Source: Welwitschia mirabilis
Taxonomy: Eukaryota > Gnetophyta > Gnetopsida > Welwitschiales
Assembly (NCBI GenBank): GCA_051453625.1
Contig: JBOZIK010000001.1
Location: 34,253,328 to 34,273,593, forward strand
DNA length: 20,266 nt
Direction of reading: 5' to 3'
Below, in pieces: positions 1 to 10,439 of the stretch. The position numbers and the translations under genes are program-made. Positions within the stretch are counted from its first letter, which is position 1; each line of letters starts with the position of its first letter. The notes under the pieces are model-generated. The model was not told the origin of the DNA, did no database searches, and saw only the letters and a program-made list of their open reading frames with translations.

Positions 1-428
1 TACATGCACTTTGTTTTTACACTCTAAATTGTTCTCAATTTGTATCTCAAATCTTTTCGTGATTGTGCAAATCATATGTACTTGACATGTTTTTCCAATG
101 ATAAATTTTAAAGTCTCAAATGATTATTTCATAAAGTTAAGTATTTATGTTCAATATTAAAAATGAACTCTAAAATGTGTTAACTAATCAATATGTTAAA
201 TGGTTTATATGATCATCTTGTACTTTTCATAAAATTTGTAGTCTTACCTCTTTATATGTGAATCTTAAAATTGTTTTATTTTTAAGCACAAAATTTGAAT
301 AGTCAAAATGTCTTAACTTGGTTTTAAAAGGTGTAATATTTTATAAAAGAATAATAAGCATTTTGTGAGTGGGATCTTTTTTAAGTTCTAAATATTTTTA
401 CAACTAAATATTATTTGCCATTAATGTC
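1..428 (+). other. 3' terminal non-coding part of a Ty1/copia element
   Basis: AT-rich sequence with stops in all frames. I recognise no protein here. It runs directly into the polypurine tract and LTR at 429-441, so by position it is the untranslated stretch between pol and the 3' LTR of a plus-strand copia element whose body lies left of the window. The text just before the tract ('tttgccattaatgtcaaaa') resembles the conserved pre-PPT text of Sirevirus-type elements. Confidence 0.5.
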
Positions 429-440
429 AAAAGGGGAGAT
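429..440 (+). other. Polypurine tract of the copia element
   Basis: The sequence aaaaggggagat stands immediately before the LTR start TGTTAAATT. A GGGGAGA-type tract ending just before TG is the second-strand priming site of Ty1/copia elements, and this form (after 'gtcaaaa') is typical of Sirevirus-like copia. It fixes the orientation as plus and shows that the following LTR is a 3' LTR rather than a solo LTR. Confidence 0.7.
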
Positions 441-603
441 TGTTAAATTATGTTTTGCCACTTGATATCAATCTAATATTTTCTATATAAAAATTTTTTT
501 ATATTTTGTATAGAAGATGTTAATCACTTGTAAGTCTAAAGATGACACCAAAACCATCAAATTTTAAGCAATAAAAACTTGTCAAGTTTATTAACCCTCT
601 TAA

Positions 604-1216
604 GGAGTTGACCAGACTTTTAAAGGATTGACCGCACATAAAACAAATACTTAGAAACTAAACTAAATTTAAAGGGATCAACTAGATATCCGATGGGATC
701 AATCGAACTTGTAACCTTGAGAGCCAGTGTCCTTGAACCAAATGGTAAGGGGTCGACCAAACATTTATGGAGTTGACCAGATTTGAGGACCTCTAATAAT
801 AGTATCCCTGGACTAAATGACAAGAGGTTGACTAGACCTATGATGGGGTAGATCTATATTTGTAAACCTATAAATAGTACTCCTAAACCACTTATCAAGG
901 GGTCAACCAGACCATTTAAGTAGTTGACTAGACCTGAGCATTGTATAGATAATACTCCTAAATCGATCATCATTTGGTTAACTGAACACGTGAAGGAGTC
1001 GATCAGGCCTAATATAGAAAATTAAAAAGATCTTTATAAGGACAAGTAGGTAACTAGATTTTATGGCAGGTGACTAGATAAGGGTTAACTGGACCTAGAT
1101 GGGGTCAACTAGACATAAAGTCATAAGAAACTAGGATGACTAAAAAATTCATTCAGGTGACCTATGTAATTCATAGTACCTTATGGGGTCAATTGAACTT
1201 TTAAGGGATCGATCAG
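604..1216 (+). repeat. Degenerate minisatellite, core GGGTCGACCAGAC
   Basis: About sixteen diverged copies of a 13-14 base unit can be picked out. Examples begin near 605 (gagttgaccagact), 751 (ggggtcgaccaaac), 823 (gaggttgactagacc), 899 (ggggtcaaccagacc), 1085 (gggttaactggacc) and 1204 (gggatcgatcagat). Spacing is irregular, roughly 20-80 bases. The core GGTCGACC is a perfect palindrome, and most variation is C/T or G/A within it. It lies in the U3 half of the copia LTR, upstream of the TATA box, so a cis-regulatory origin is plausible. Confidence 0.8.
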
Positions 1217-1343
1217 ATGGAACAGAACTAAAATTTTCTATCTATTTTGTATCTATTATGTATCTATTAGATAGCTATGTTTTAGTCATTTATAGCCATT
1301 ATAAGTACATTTTCAAATGTAATAAATACTAAAAGCCTTCCAA

Positions 1344-1350
1344 TATAAAT
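1344..1350 (+). promoter_or_regulatory. TATA box of the copia LTR
   Basis: TATAAAT within 'ccaatataaatagccaag', downstream of the U3 minisatellite and about 590 bases before the LTR end. This is where the U3 promoter of an LTR is expected. Inferred from sequence and position only. Confidence 0.5.
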
Positions 1351-1950
1351 AGCCAAGAGATATATGACTAAAGAAGCTTTTTGGATTTAAAGAACTATTA
1401 TTGTAATCTTGTGATATCCACTATTGGGTCTTAGCATTTGTGCTCTTAACTAAAAAAGATCTATTATCTATTTTCTCTCTACATTTAAGGTTATATCTAG
1501 TTCGTTATCTATTATACATCTATAGGAGAAGAGCTCCATCAAACCCACTATATCAAGAACGAGTGATATTTATGCATTAAGGCATTCTTACCATCACTGC
1601 TACGTCGTTTGAAGGTTGAGTAGAGGATTGGTTGAACCACTACAAAACCCTATGTGCACATCGTCTGAAGAGCTAATAAAGATCCAAATCAAGATTAGAA
1701 ATAAGCTAATCATCAAGAGTGAAGTAGAGGGTTAGCCGAACCACTATAAAATCCTGTGTACACATCTATTTGGTATTTTATGTTTTTAGTTAGTTATTTT
1801 CATTACTTCCATTAGCTTTTCATTTCATGCATATTTTGAACTAGTGAATTATTTTGTATAAGTCTATGATATATCTTTAAATCATTGCGAATACTTTGTT
1901 TTAATTTTTTTTAAAAATCGATTCACCCCCCTCTAGGTTCTTAATTCTTT

Positions 1951-2384
1951 TAGAAAAACCATCTTCCATCCATTATCAAGAAGAATAAGATCCATTTGTC
2001 ATAAGTTAATATGAAGAAAAAAGTACCTAAATCATAAAAATGCTTAAGGAAATGAAAATGAGATAAGAAAATACNNNNNNNNNNTTTCACACAACAAACC
2101 TATTCTACTACCTCCCACCTTGAGAATCATAAGAATAACTTCAAAATAATAAGTAACAATAATTATTGCTTTAACATAGAAAATATGAATTAACCTACAA
2201 TATCAAACCTATTAGGGGATGAACAACAAATAAAAACAATGATGATTTAAATCCATTAGATAATAAAGATTAAAATAATTATTTCTGAGATGATAAGCCA
2301 GTTTATAATTCCATCCAATTCCTATTAGAAAATGAAGATGAGATAAAATAATTAACTCAATAAAAATCTGCAAATTTTTAATCT
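1951..2384. other. Unassigned AT-rich sequence with a short gap
   Basis: No gene recognised. There are 10 Ns at 2075-2084. From about 2220 the plus strand starts to look like a decayed reading frame with stops every 10-20 codons, possibly the beginning of the acidic frame described at 2385. It lies just beyond the copia LTR, so it is the interior of the element into which copia inserted. Confidence 0.35.
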
Positions 2385-3100
2385 AGGATAAGCATAATAA
2401 TCACATTTCTCCTTCTAATAAGTCTAATGAATTAAAAAATAATGACATGTAATAAAATAATAAGGATGATGAGAAAGAAGATGATGATAATATTGAAATC
2501 TTAGATCATATCTTTGGTTTTTACTTACTTTGTAATGAGGATGAAAGATTTAAACCTTTAAAAGAAGTTCAACATATAAGATTAAAGGATAATTTAAGTA
2601 ATGAAATGAAATCGATGAAGAATTTACATTATAAGGGGATTCATCCACTCATGTTTTTTAGATGATAGTCTAAGATGATAGTCAATAATAGTAATTTAAT
2701 AATAGAAAATAATGATTATAGTTTATGATTAACAAAATTATTTAATAAACAAGAAGAATAGTCAACTTAGGAAATATTAAAAAATCTTCCATCACATAAT
2801 GAGAACTTTTCTTTTTATAATCTTTTTAATGATCTTTTTGATGAAGTTACCAACTTAGAAAATGAAAATTATCCTCAACAAAACAATAATGAGTTCTATA
2901 AAGAAGAGTAAGATAACAAAGAAGAGAGGAGATATTATCAAGAACATAATAAAGAAAGTAGAGAAAGCATTCATCTAAGTAGTTATGATGTTAACAATGA
3001 AAAGAAGAGAAATAAAAAAGAATCAATTAAAAAACAAATAAACTTAATGGTGAATAAAATTATATCTTTCAATTAAAAAAAACCAACTTAAAGAGTCTCT
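2385..3100 (+). pseudogene. Decayed acidic, Asn-rich reading frame, unknown family
   Basis: Two plus-strand stretches read with very few stops for this composition. About 2385-2660 includes NNKDDEKEDDDNIEIL and runs on through hydrophobic and charged residues to a double stop. About 2770-3075 has one internal TAA and includes NENFSFYNLFNDLFDEVTNL and later a Lys-rich tail (NEKKRNKKESIKKQI). The product would be rich in Asn, Asp, Glu and Lys. I do not recognise the family; it does not look like RT, RNase H or integrase. It lies upstream of the Athila-type integrase remnant on the same strand, so it may be part of that element's polyprotein or an additional ORF, or belong to another inserted element. 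Composition bias alone could mimic a frame, hence the low confidence. Confidence 0.35.
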
Positions 3101-3800
3101 ACATGTTTCTCCATCCCTTTCACTTGTACTTCCATGAAAGACCTCAAATTGTATCATTCCTTCTACTTATACTTCCACATTATCTTATAATCTTGATAAT
3201 GATATTCTTTTTCCCTCACTTCCATTTGAACATTCAAGTAATTCTTTAAATCACATCCCTCTTCTTGAATTTAATAAAACACATCACCTTGAGAATTTTA
3301 CTCTAAAAATCTCTCAATATTTTTCTTTTAGAACATCATGTGCTACAAAAATTAACATCTTTTCCTCTTTTACAAAGTCCACTCTACTTTGTTCTTTTAA
3401 TGATTATTCTTTTTAAAAATAAAACTTGGGATACCTTGGAATTCTAAATTAGCGAAAACCTTATCTTTTATATCTAAATCCATGCTTAGAATTGAATGTT
3501 AAGATGTTTTTTAAGTATGTTAAATCTATCATACTAACTCACCTTAATAACTTTCTTTTAAATCATTGGATTCTAAATTATACCATTAATGTCTCTCATG
3601 TTCAATATGAAACTTTAAATTCAATTTATGTTTCAAATCCTTTATATCATGAGTTTGATAAGAAATTGTTTTACCATGAGTTATATCAATTTTTATCTCT
3701 TATATTTATATTAAATCTTGTAGAGATAAAATACCATTTGATTATGCTAATTATAAAAGGACTTATTTCTTTAATGAAAATCCATATCTTGAATTGAATG
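3101..3800 (+). pseudogene. Decayed plus-strand reading frames, unknown
   Basis: A Ser/Thr-rich frame is open from about 3090 to 3414 with a single TGA near 3133 (contains DILFPSLPFEHSSNSLNHIP). A second frame is open from 3451 to 3797, with a Met at 3492 (contains YVSNPLYHEFDKKLFYHELY). Neither shows a motif I can name. Their closeness and shared strand with the frames at 2385-3100 suggest remnants of one longer coding region broken by frameshifts. They lie where an intact Athila element would carry RT-RNase H-integrase, but no catalytic motif of those enzymes is visible, so the region is either heavily decayed or a separate insertion. Confidence 0.3.
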
Positions 3801-4269
3801 ATAGAAAGCTTTTTAATATTGCTAGATATTCTTGAAAGCCCTTAAAATCTTCTTGGATACATTCTTAAGTACTTCTTTACATGTATTATATGATAATATT
3901 CATTATTTACATCATTTCAATAAGATATCATTATTTAATGAGATTTATCACTTCTTTATCTCTAGTTTAAAATCATAAATTATACTATCAAAGTTTTATC
4001 CTTTTATTGTTTTTACCTCCAATTGATTTTACTAAAAAATCATTGTATAACTTTTGTGTTTTATCAATTGATGAATATTTGGTTTGGTCCTTATTTTTCT
4101 GAAAGAATGCAAGATCATAAAATCATAAACTTAAGAACAAATGTTTCTTTTCTTTCTTTCTAATAAAAGTATTGAATAGACTTTAGAATTTGAATAAAAT
4201 TTTATTTTTAAGTTTTCTTTAGTATTTGCTTTTGATTTTATGATTGTTATGATTTTGTCTTTGATTTTA
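3801..4269. other. No recognisable feature
   Basis: AT-rich with T-runs and many stops in all frames. An integrase core would be expected here from the downstream C-terminus, but I cannot see the DDE or zinc-finger motifs. Weak continuity with the integrase tail begins only at about 4265. Confidence 0.4.
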
Positions 4270-4440
4270 CTTTCAATAAATTAATCTCTAAATGATTTAA
4301 TCCTTATCTTTTAGAGAAAGTACATTTTTAATAACTCAGTTAAAATTTTCGATTTAAACACTAGGGAAATTCAAAAGAATGGACAAGTGATAAAATTCCA
4401 TGAAACATCAAACTTTAAATATGATAGAAGTAATTGTTTT
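4270..4440 (+). pseudogene. Integrase C-terminal remnant, Athila-type Ty3/gypsy (E1)
   Basis: The plus strand reads KLISK, then a stop where the family has Trp (TGG to TGA), then FNPYLLEKVHF; a one-base shift leads into NNSVKIFDLNTREIQ, then KNGQVIKFHETSNF. This matches the end of integrase in Athila-type elements, where a 'KLRSKW(S/T)GP(F/Y)' segment is followed by 'VEI-(n)-TG-(n)-FKVNGQRLK'. Here the conserved VNGQ survives as K-NGQ with one residue missing. Integrase inserts the element's cDNA into the chromosome; this copy is dead, with a premature stop and a frameshift. It fixes E1 as a plus-strand element whose 3' LTR should lie downstream, as found at 6877. Confidence 0.7.
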
Positions 4441-4924
4441 AAAAGTTATCCTACCATTATCTAAATTCTTGGTTAGCTTATTCTTTTGGTAGAAATCATG
4501 CTATTACTTGAACATCTTTTAAATTTAACTTATGTTCTACTTTATAAAGTTACTATGTCTAATAATTTTTACTTGGGCTTTAAAGTGATAAGATTGGATT
4601 CACCCAATCTTAGGGCATTTAAATGTCTATGAACTTTATTTAAATGAATATGCTTTAGTTTTTTGTGTTTTCTCTTAATGGTGTGAAGGTTTTAATTGTT
4701 GGGGATGTTCTTTATTATCTTTCATCTCATTTTTTCACCTTCATCTTTATGAGTGTGTGGTCATGTGAGATTTATTTTGAAGAGGTATGTGAAAAAAATA
4801 ATAATAGAAAAAGAAAAGAAAAGAAAAGAAAAATATAGAATAATAACTATAATCTATTATTTTTGTACTAAATACATGATCATCATGATGTCCTACCACA
4901 CTAGGGTAAATTTTCTCGAGAGGA
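4441..4924 (+). other. Start of the E1 3' region between pol and 3' LTR
   Basis: No confirmed gene. Athila-type elements carry a long stretch of non-coding sequence and sometimes an env-like ORF here. A Met-initiated frame at 4753-4935 is mostly generated by the low-complexity (GAAAA) tract and is not supported as a gene. Confidence 0.45.
4807..4833 (+). repeat. (GAAAA)n microsatellite
   Basis: Four to five uninterrupted GAAAA/AAGAA units embedded in an A-rich stretch. A simple repeat probably grown by slippage within the element's 3' region. Confidence 0.8.
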
Positions 4925-5500
4925 GCCTTTGGTAGTGTTGGTAGCTATGGGAACTCCACTAGGGGGTTAGTTGATCGTGCTTTACAAGTCCCTATTTCTC
5001 TAACTATGGTTGCACTCCCCTCATCATGGATTAAAATAAAATAGTTTTTCACTTCATGTATCATAGTTTAGTGATGTTCTTTATGTTATTAGAGGCATTG
5101 CTTGTTTCCTAGACTCATTGTGCTTACAGTATTCCCACATGGTCATTTCACTTTTAAGGATTTGGGTCTGTTTTAGGGTGTTAGTAGGTTAGTTCATTTC
5201 TTACAGCTGTTGATCTTATCATTCATTATTTGAAAACATTAGTAAACTTAGCATCATCATAATTACTACCTATTAGAGTGGTGTTTTATGAAGTTTTTAT
5301 ATTATGTCATGCATCCTTCATCAAATGATTTTATGATTTCTTCCGTAAGGGTTTGCTAGATTTGGATTTAGGGTAGATACACAATCTTCTTCATGTTCCT
5401 AAGTCATTCATTTGCATTTTGTTTTTTGTAGTTGTTTTCTTAGGTATTTCAAAATCATTTCCATATTTTTTCATCATAAATGCTTAGGACTTAATCATTT
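4925..5500 (+). pseudogene. Decayed reading frame in the E1 3' region
   Basis: Two plus-strand stretches look formerly coding. About 4930-5043 reads SYGNSTRGLVDRALQVPISL and continues without a stop to a TAG. About 5236-5500 reads RVVFYEVFILCHASFIK, a TGA, FYDFFRKGLLDLDLG, a TAG, then IHNLLHVPKSFICIL. I do not recognise the protein. It lies between the integrase end and the 3' LTR, the place of the env-like or additional ORF in Athila elements, so that is a reasonable but unproven identity. Base composition is less AT-extreme than the neighbours, which supports a coding past. Confidence 0.35.
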
Positions 5501-6860
5501 AGAAATTTTAAAGTTAATTTTTATTTTCCATTTGCAATTTTTCTTTTTAGAAGGTAATTCTATTTTTGTGAATATGTTTTATTTAGTTTATGATGATAAT
5601 TTTTTCCATCTTTTTGAGTATTAGTTATTTAATTTTCTTCTTAAGTTGTGATGCATGCAGTACTATTTTTCAATAATTGTGAGTTCATGAAACAATTTTC
5701 TTTCTTATCTTGGTGCATTTACTTCCTTTATCATTCCTTTACTTATCATGATTCTCTACCATTTTCCATCTTTTAGACTCTCTCATATCTTTTTAAAACT
5801 ACTTGATGCTATTTGAGCTTAACTGATTCTGTGGATACTTTCTTTTTTTATTTTTTTGATCTTTTGAAAGATCTTGTTGTGCTATCTATTATTTAGGTGA
5901 TAATGTGGATAAAACATAGATATTTTTGAATAATCATGATTTTCAAGTTTCATATTTTTTAGACTAAGTCTTATCCTTCTTTTCATGTGTAGAATAGTAT
6001 TCCCAACCTACCTGTATTTTAATTACTTCTACTTAAACTTGCATATTAATATTTTTAATCTTAAATTAATGTAATACAGGATGTATTGATTCATCTATGG
6101 AGGCAGCATGATATATATTTTGAGCTATTTTGAGAAAATTTTAAATTTTTATGGGTTATTTTTATATTTTTATTAGACATATTTGTAATGTACTAATCTG
6201 ATTTTAAATTTCTATTATTTAATTGATATACATTATGGATATCTTTTATTAAATCATGTACTTAACTACAAAATACTTGTAGTATGTTTTTCTTGCAGGT
6301 ATGATAAAAGCAATTTATGAGATCATGGATGAAGGAAATAATGTTATTATTGATTAATTTTTATATATTTCTAGTGTATATTATGCTTATAAACTCAACG
6401 TTTGATCTATAATATCTTTTTTGAGTTATTACTTTTTCTAGTTATATATGCACATCATTTATCTAAGTTATTTATCTAAGTTATTATGGTTACATCTTAT
6501 AATGATTTTTTTCCATGACATCCAATTTTTATCCTTTTGATGTACTAAATGTATTACGTGAGAAGCTAATACACAGGTAAGCATTTTAATCTTATTTTCT
6601 AACAAGTATTATTTTAGGAAATTAATTTTATAGATTGATTTTTAAGTTCTTGTTATCCCTATTATCATCTTGATGATAGTTTAAATGACACCATAGTCAC
6701 TCCATCTATCAAGGTAAAACATTTAAGTTTATTTAATTTTATTATTTACTCTTGCATACTAAGATTTATGAACTTAAGTTACATATCCCTAGATAGTGTT
6801 TTATCTTAGTCAATTTAGCTCTAATTATAGTTGTTCACCAACTTTGTCAGGGACGGATAA
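5501..6860. other. Non-coding 3' region of E1
   Basis: T-rich sequence without recognisable coding content. It holds a short tandem duplication near 6458-6485 (ttatctaagttat twice). By position it is the untranslated region upstream of the E1 polypurine tract. Confidence 0.45.
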
Positions 6861-6876
6861 GGCTAAGTGGGGTCTA
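6861..6876 (+). other. Polypurine tract of E1
   Basis: ggctaagtggggtcta immediately before the TG of LTR-A. The same text (gactaagggaagggcta) precedes LTR-C on the minus strand at 12912-12928, so it is a conserved PPT of this family. It shows that LTR-A is a 3' LTR. Confidence 0.65.
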
Positions 6877-8092
6877 TGTTGTGATGCCAAATTATATGAT
6901 TTTAATGGGTACGTTTGAGTACTTTTTCAAGACATTTAGATAGGTTTAAGTACAAAATAATTATTATTAAAAATCAAGGAGAAAATAATAGAAATGCACA
7001 AATACCAACACTTTTGGAGGCATTTTGGATAAATTCTAATACTTCACATTTTGAGAAGGAATTAATTAGCTTTAAGGCCAATTTAACTTAATAAAGAGCT
7101 TCAAGAAATCTATCTTCCTCTTCATCCTTTAGATGATAGATGAGGATAATGCTACTTACATGATGATTAGAATGCTAATTAGACCAACATGAGGAATAAA
7201 TATAGGACTCTATTAATGTGACATCATTCCCACCATTATCTGGATGACAACCAGAATGACCATCTAATTTTAGTTAATGTACCAAACTCCATCAAACTTC
7301 TACAAGGTATCATGTGCTTTCTTGCATGTTTATTAGGGTCTTTCCTGCATCTATTAGTTTTGTTTGTTTATTATTCTATCTTTATTAATAAATATCAACT
7401 CCATCCTCAATTTCAATCATCTTCATTGCACTATAAATTCTCACGATAAGAGATCAAAGGACTAAAGGTCCATTTGATAGTTGCAGAGAGGAATCTTCCT
7501 TGGTGTTGGGCTATGTCCCCTTCATTGAGGTGATTTTTCTTTGTAATAAGATGTTGATTTAACTTTTAGTAAAAATCTTCTTTTAGTTTTATTCATATTT
7601 ATGTGCATTTCCCTTATGGTTGATGCTACTNNNNNNNNNNNATGAGGGCAATCTTTGTTAAGATTGAAATTGTTAGTTTAAGATTTTGCATTTCATTTTA
7701 TATTTATAGATTAAATCATTACATATTTTCATATTTTGTCTAATGCACTTAATATCTTAGGATAATTTTGATTAGTAATAGTTTCCTTGATTGATCTAGG
7801 TTATGCAGGGTCGATCTTGGTAATAGAGATTTGATAGTCAAATAGATATTGCATTTAGGGTAGTTTTCATTTGCATTTTCAATTTATATTTATTTTTTTT
7901 GCATTATTAATTTTTATTTTTGAATCTTTATTTCATGAAAAGAAATTCTCTAGCTTTAAGCCTAGTGCCTTTGACGGATTACAATTTTTGGGTCCACTTC
8001 CATCTATATTAGTGTGTTATCTTTGTGCATATATTTGTGACTAGCAAGATTTGATAAATGACATAGAATTTGCATAAATACACATCATAACA
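6877..8092 (+). mobile_element. LTR-A: 3' LTR of Athila-type element E1
   Basis: Length about 1,216 bases. The ends are an imperfect inverted repeat: TGTTGTGATG at the start, and CATCATAACA at the end, whose complement is TGTTATGATG. The LTR is related along its length to LTR-B, LTR-C and LTR-D. Shared parts are the start (tgttgtgatgccaaattatatg), 'ctatcttcctcttcatcctttagatgata' near 7108, the TATA box at 7432, the block 'atctttgttaagattgaa' at 7651, and the tail 'gcataaatacacatcataaca'. There are 11 Ns at 7631-7641. No PBS follows it and a PPT precedes it, as expected of a 3' LTR. The flanking 5-mers do not match, which argues against a solo LTR. Confidence 0.75.
7432..7438 (+). promoter_or_regulatory. 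TATA box of LTR-A
   Basis: TATAAAT in 'gcactataaattctcac', about 555 bases into LTR-A. The other three family LTRs also have a TATA-like element in the middle of the LTR. Probable U3 promoter, inactive or unknown today. Confidence 0.5.
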
Positions 8093-9061
8093 CTTCCAAA
8101 ATAAAAAAGTAAGAAGAAAGAGAGAGAAAATAAGAAAATGCAATTATATAAAAATGAAAACTATCTTCTCATTTGTAAGAGAGAAAAGAATCTCTACATA
8201 TAGATAAACAAAAGGCACATAACACAAGATAATAAGATCATATCATTTATTATTGACAAGTGGGATGAGTAATAAATAATAATGGAGTATAAAAAAATAT
8301 CATATTTATAACTCATGCACCTAATTAGGGTGATTAATATTCTTGCTTTAATTAGCAAGATCAATTACATGCATTATTTCCTCATACTAGCTTCTTCTTA
8401 ATACTTCATAGGCTCATAAGTAAATTTAATTCATTTAAAACATGCATTAAAAGAATAAATTCATAAATTTAAAAATTATCATAATACATAATGGAATAAA
8501 CTCTTCAATTTCAATGAATATAACAATAAATATATTATGAATCAAGTGTCTTTACACATTTCAATAAGATAAAAACCATGGTAGAGTAAATCCACTCATT
8601 TATCATTTTTTGTTTTAGGTAAAAGTAAATGTACTTATTCAAATGCTTATTTACTTCAAAATACATAGAACCTATTAATTATACACTAAAAACAAAGAAA
8701 ATATCTTTTCATAATATACTACGCCTATCACATTTATTAAGAATTTAAATGAATAAATAAGATGTAAAATATACTATTATATTCTCTTGAATTTCTCAAT
8801 TTATTAGTTTTATCATGTGATTTTAATTCTTTACATATTGGGTTACCTAATTTTAAATATTTGGATATATTTTTCATAAAAAGCTTCTGATATACTTATT
8901 ATAATTTTCATGGTAAATTATGAAAATTACAAACTAAGGTTAATTTAAAATCCTATCTTATTTTGATGAGGCACCTAAAGAAGAGTAGTTCATCATCTGA
9001 TTAAGCACTTAATATGATTAATATTCAAGTAAATAATGTTTACAAAATATAAAATATAACA
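8093..9061 (-). mobile_element. Probable 3' LTR of minus-strand chromovirus E3, boundary unknown
   Basis: On the minus strand the sequence after the polypurine tract begins TGTTATATTTTATATTTTG at 9061 and runs to lower coordinates, as a 3' LTR should. I cannot place the far end: no paired copy of this LTR is in the window, and candidate TG starts (for example near 8610) are not decisive. The right edge is well supported; the left edge is only bounded by the end of LTR-A at 8092. A purine-rich patch lies at 8100-8140. No coding content. Confidence 0.45.
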
Positions 9062-9073
9062 TCTTCCCCTACT
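9062..9073 (-). other. Polypurine tract of E3
   Basis: On the minus strand: agtaggggaaga, then TGTTATATTT. A GGGGAAGA-type tract followed by 'TGTTATAT' or 'TGTAATAT' is characteristic of Tekay/Del-like chromovirus 3' ends. It sits just downstream of the integrase tail, in the correct orientation. Confidence 0.6.
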
Positions 9074-9149
9074 TAGACTAATTTACTCCTAGAAACTAAA
9101 ATACATAAAGAGCTTAAGAACACTTAAATGCATATTATGAGATTCATAA

Positions 9150-10300
9150 GGATTTAACTATTGATTTTTCATTATTTCCTCTAACTCCTAAATAGCTTCA
9201 TCAATACTATAATTACTCCACTCTATCTTTACTTGATGGATCTCCCTATTTTGTAAATTGATAATTTGTTATTCTAGCATTGCTTCTGACTTTTCTATAG
9301 TTAAACAATTTGGTTTCACATGAATATGAGGTTAATTTAATAAATAAGAAGGGTCTTTAACATACTTCCTTAGTATACTTACATGGAAAACATCATGAAT
9401 GTGAAATAATCAAGGAGGTAGAGCACGTTTGTATACAACAGATCTAATTCTTTTTAATATTTCAAATGGTCTAATTAATTGAGGATCTAATTTTGATCTT
9501 TTAACTCCTTTCATTCCTGATTTCATTGGTGATACTTTAAAAAATTCATGATAATTTATTTTAAACTTAATATCTTTTATTTGATGGTTTGAATACATCT
9601 TTTGTTTATCTATTACTTCTTTAATTCTATTCTTAATGATTCTTATTTTACTTTCTATTTCTTATAATATTTCTAGTCTTTTAATCAATCTTTCTTTAGA
9701 TTCTATCCATAAAATGGGTGTTCTACATTTTCTGTCATAAAGGTCTTTAAATGAAGCCATTTGAATGGAACTTTAATAACTATTATTATATGCATCTTCT
9801 AATAATGGTAGATACTCATTATATTTAACTTGGTTCCTAAACCCATTTGTAATTCTTTCTAAGAATTAAAAGTAAATTTTAAATCTCTATCCAAGATAAT
9901 TACTAAATGCATACCATGCAATCAAATAATGTTTTAAATATATACTTTATTCTTATCATCATAAGTAGATTTAATTGGAATAAAACATGCTAACTTAGTA
10001 TCAATTATCATCATGATAGACTAATTACCTCTTTGAGTTTTTTGGAAGTTCTACAATAAAGTTCATACAAATCATGTTGTATTTATATTCTATAATATCA
10101 TGAGGATAAATTAATCCTATTGAACTACGATGTTCTACTTTAACTTATTAATAATTAAGGCACTTTGACATAAATTTTTCTATATTCTTTTTCATCCCTA
10201 ATTATCAAAATTTTTGTTTCATGTTTTGATACATTTTAGTTCCTCTAGGATAACTTACTTTAAGTGGATTATGATATTTAAACACTATCTTGTGTCTAAT
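9150..10300 (-). pseudogene. Integrase, Ty3/gypsy chromovirus-like (E3), decayed
   Basis: Reading from 10300 down. The zinc-finger region includes YHNPLKVSYPRGTKMY and KFMSKCLNY, where the second Cys of the HHCC finger has become Tyr. The core includes NFQKTQRG, SIMMIIDTKLACFIPIKSTY (first catalytic Asp kept) and IIRLHGMHLVIILDRDLKFTF (second Asp kept), then EYLPLLEDAYNNSY, a stop, SSIQMASFKDLYDRKCRTPI. The GPY/F module has FFKVSPMKSGMKGVKRSKLD, then IRPFEILKRI, ALPP, a stop, and HIHDVFHVSILRKYV. The tail contains VKIEWSNYSIDEAI, a stop where Trp is expected, ELEEI. The text matches Tekay/Del-type integrases. It is dead, with many in-frame stops mostly of the CAA-to-TAA, CGA-to-TGA and TGG-to-TAG kind. 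The longest open piece is 9410-9598. Confidence 0.88.
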
Positions 10301-10439
10301 TTTGTTTACATTAGGAACCATAAATCTTCCTTTGAATCTAATAATACCATTTAAATTAATACTAAAATGTTGTAAATCTATTGATTTTTCTAATTAATTC
10401 TTTAGTTTTTGACAATTTTCATCCTCTTTTATCCCTCTA

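Larger units (their letters stand above)
441..1950 (+). mobile_element. 3' LTR of a Sirevirus-like Ty1/copia element
   Basis: The LTR starts TGTTAAATT right after the polypurine tract. It contains a degenerate minisatellite in U3 (604-1216), a TATA box (1344) with a following transcribed-looking stretch, and near its end the text 'attcacccccctctaggttc' (1921-1940). A 'TTCACCCCCCTCT' block close to the 3' end is a hallmark of Sirevirus/Maximus-type LTRs. The exact 3' boundary is blurred: no clean CA end is seen and it lies somewhere around 1940-1960. The length of about 1.5 kb is in the usual range for the group. No coding content. The family assignment rests on these short landmarks only. Confidence 0.65.

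Noticed and set aside
620-823. Minus-strand 67-codon ORF
   Set aside because: It lies entirely in the U3 minisatellite of the copia LTR; the frame is produced by the repeat and has no domain.
4753-4935. Plus-strand 60-codon ORF
   Set aside because: Most of it is the (GAAAA)n tract and neighbouring A-rich sequence; no protein-like features.
5412-5624. Plus-strand 70-codon ORF rich in Phe/Leu
   Set aside because: A shadow frame in T-rich DNA; it is out of frame with the better coding-like track (IHNLLHVPKSF) in the same place.
6877-8092. Interpretation of LTR-A as a solo LTR
   Set aside because: The flanking 5-mers (gtcta and cttcc) do not match, and a family-type PPT stands immediately before it with an Athila integrase end further upstream on the same strand.
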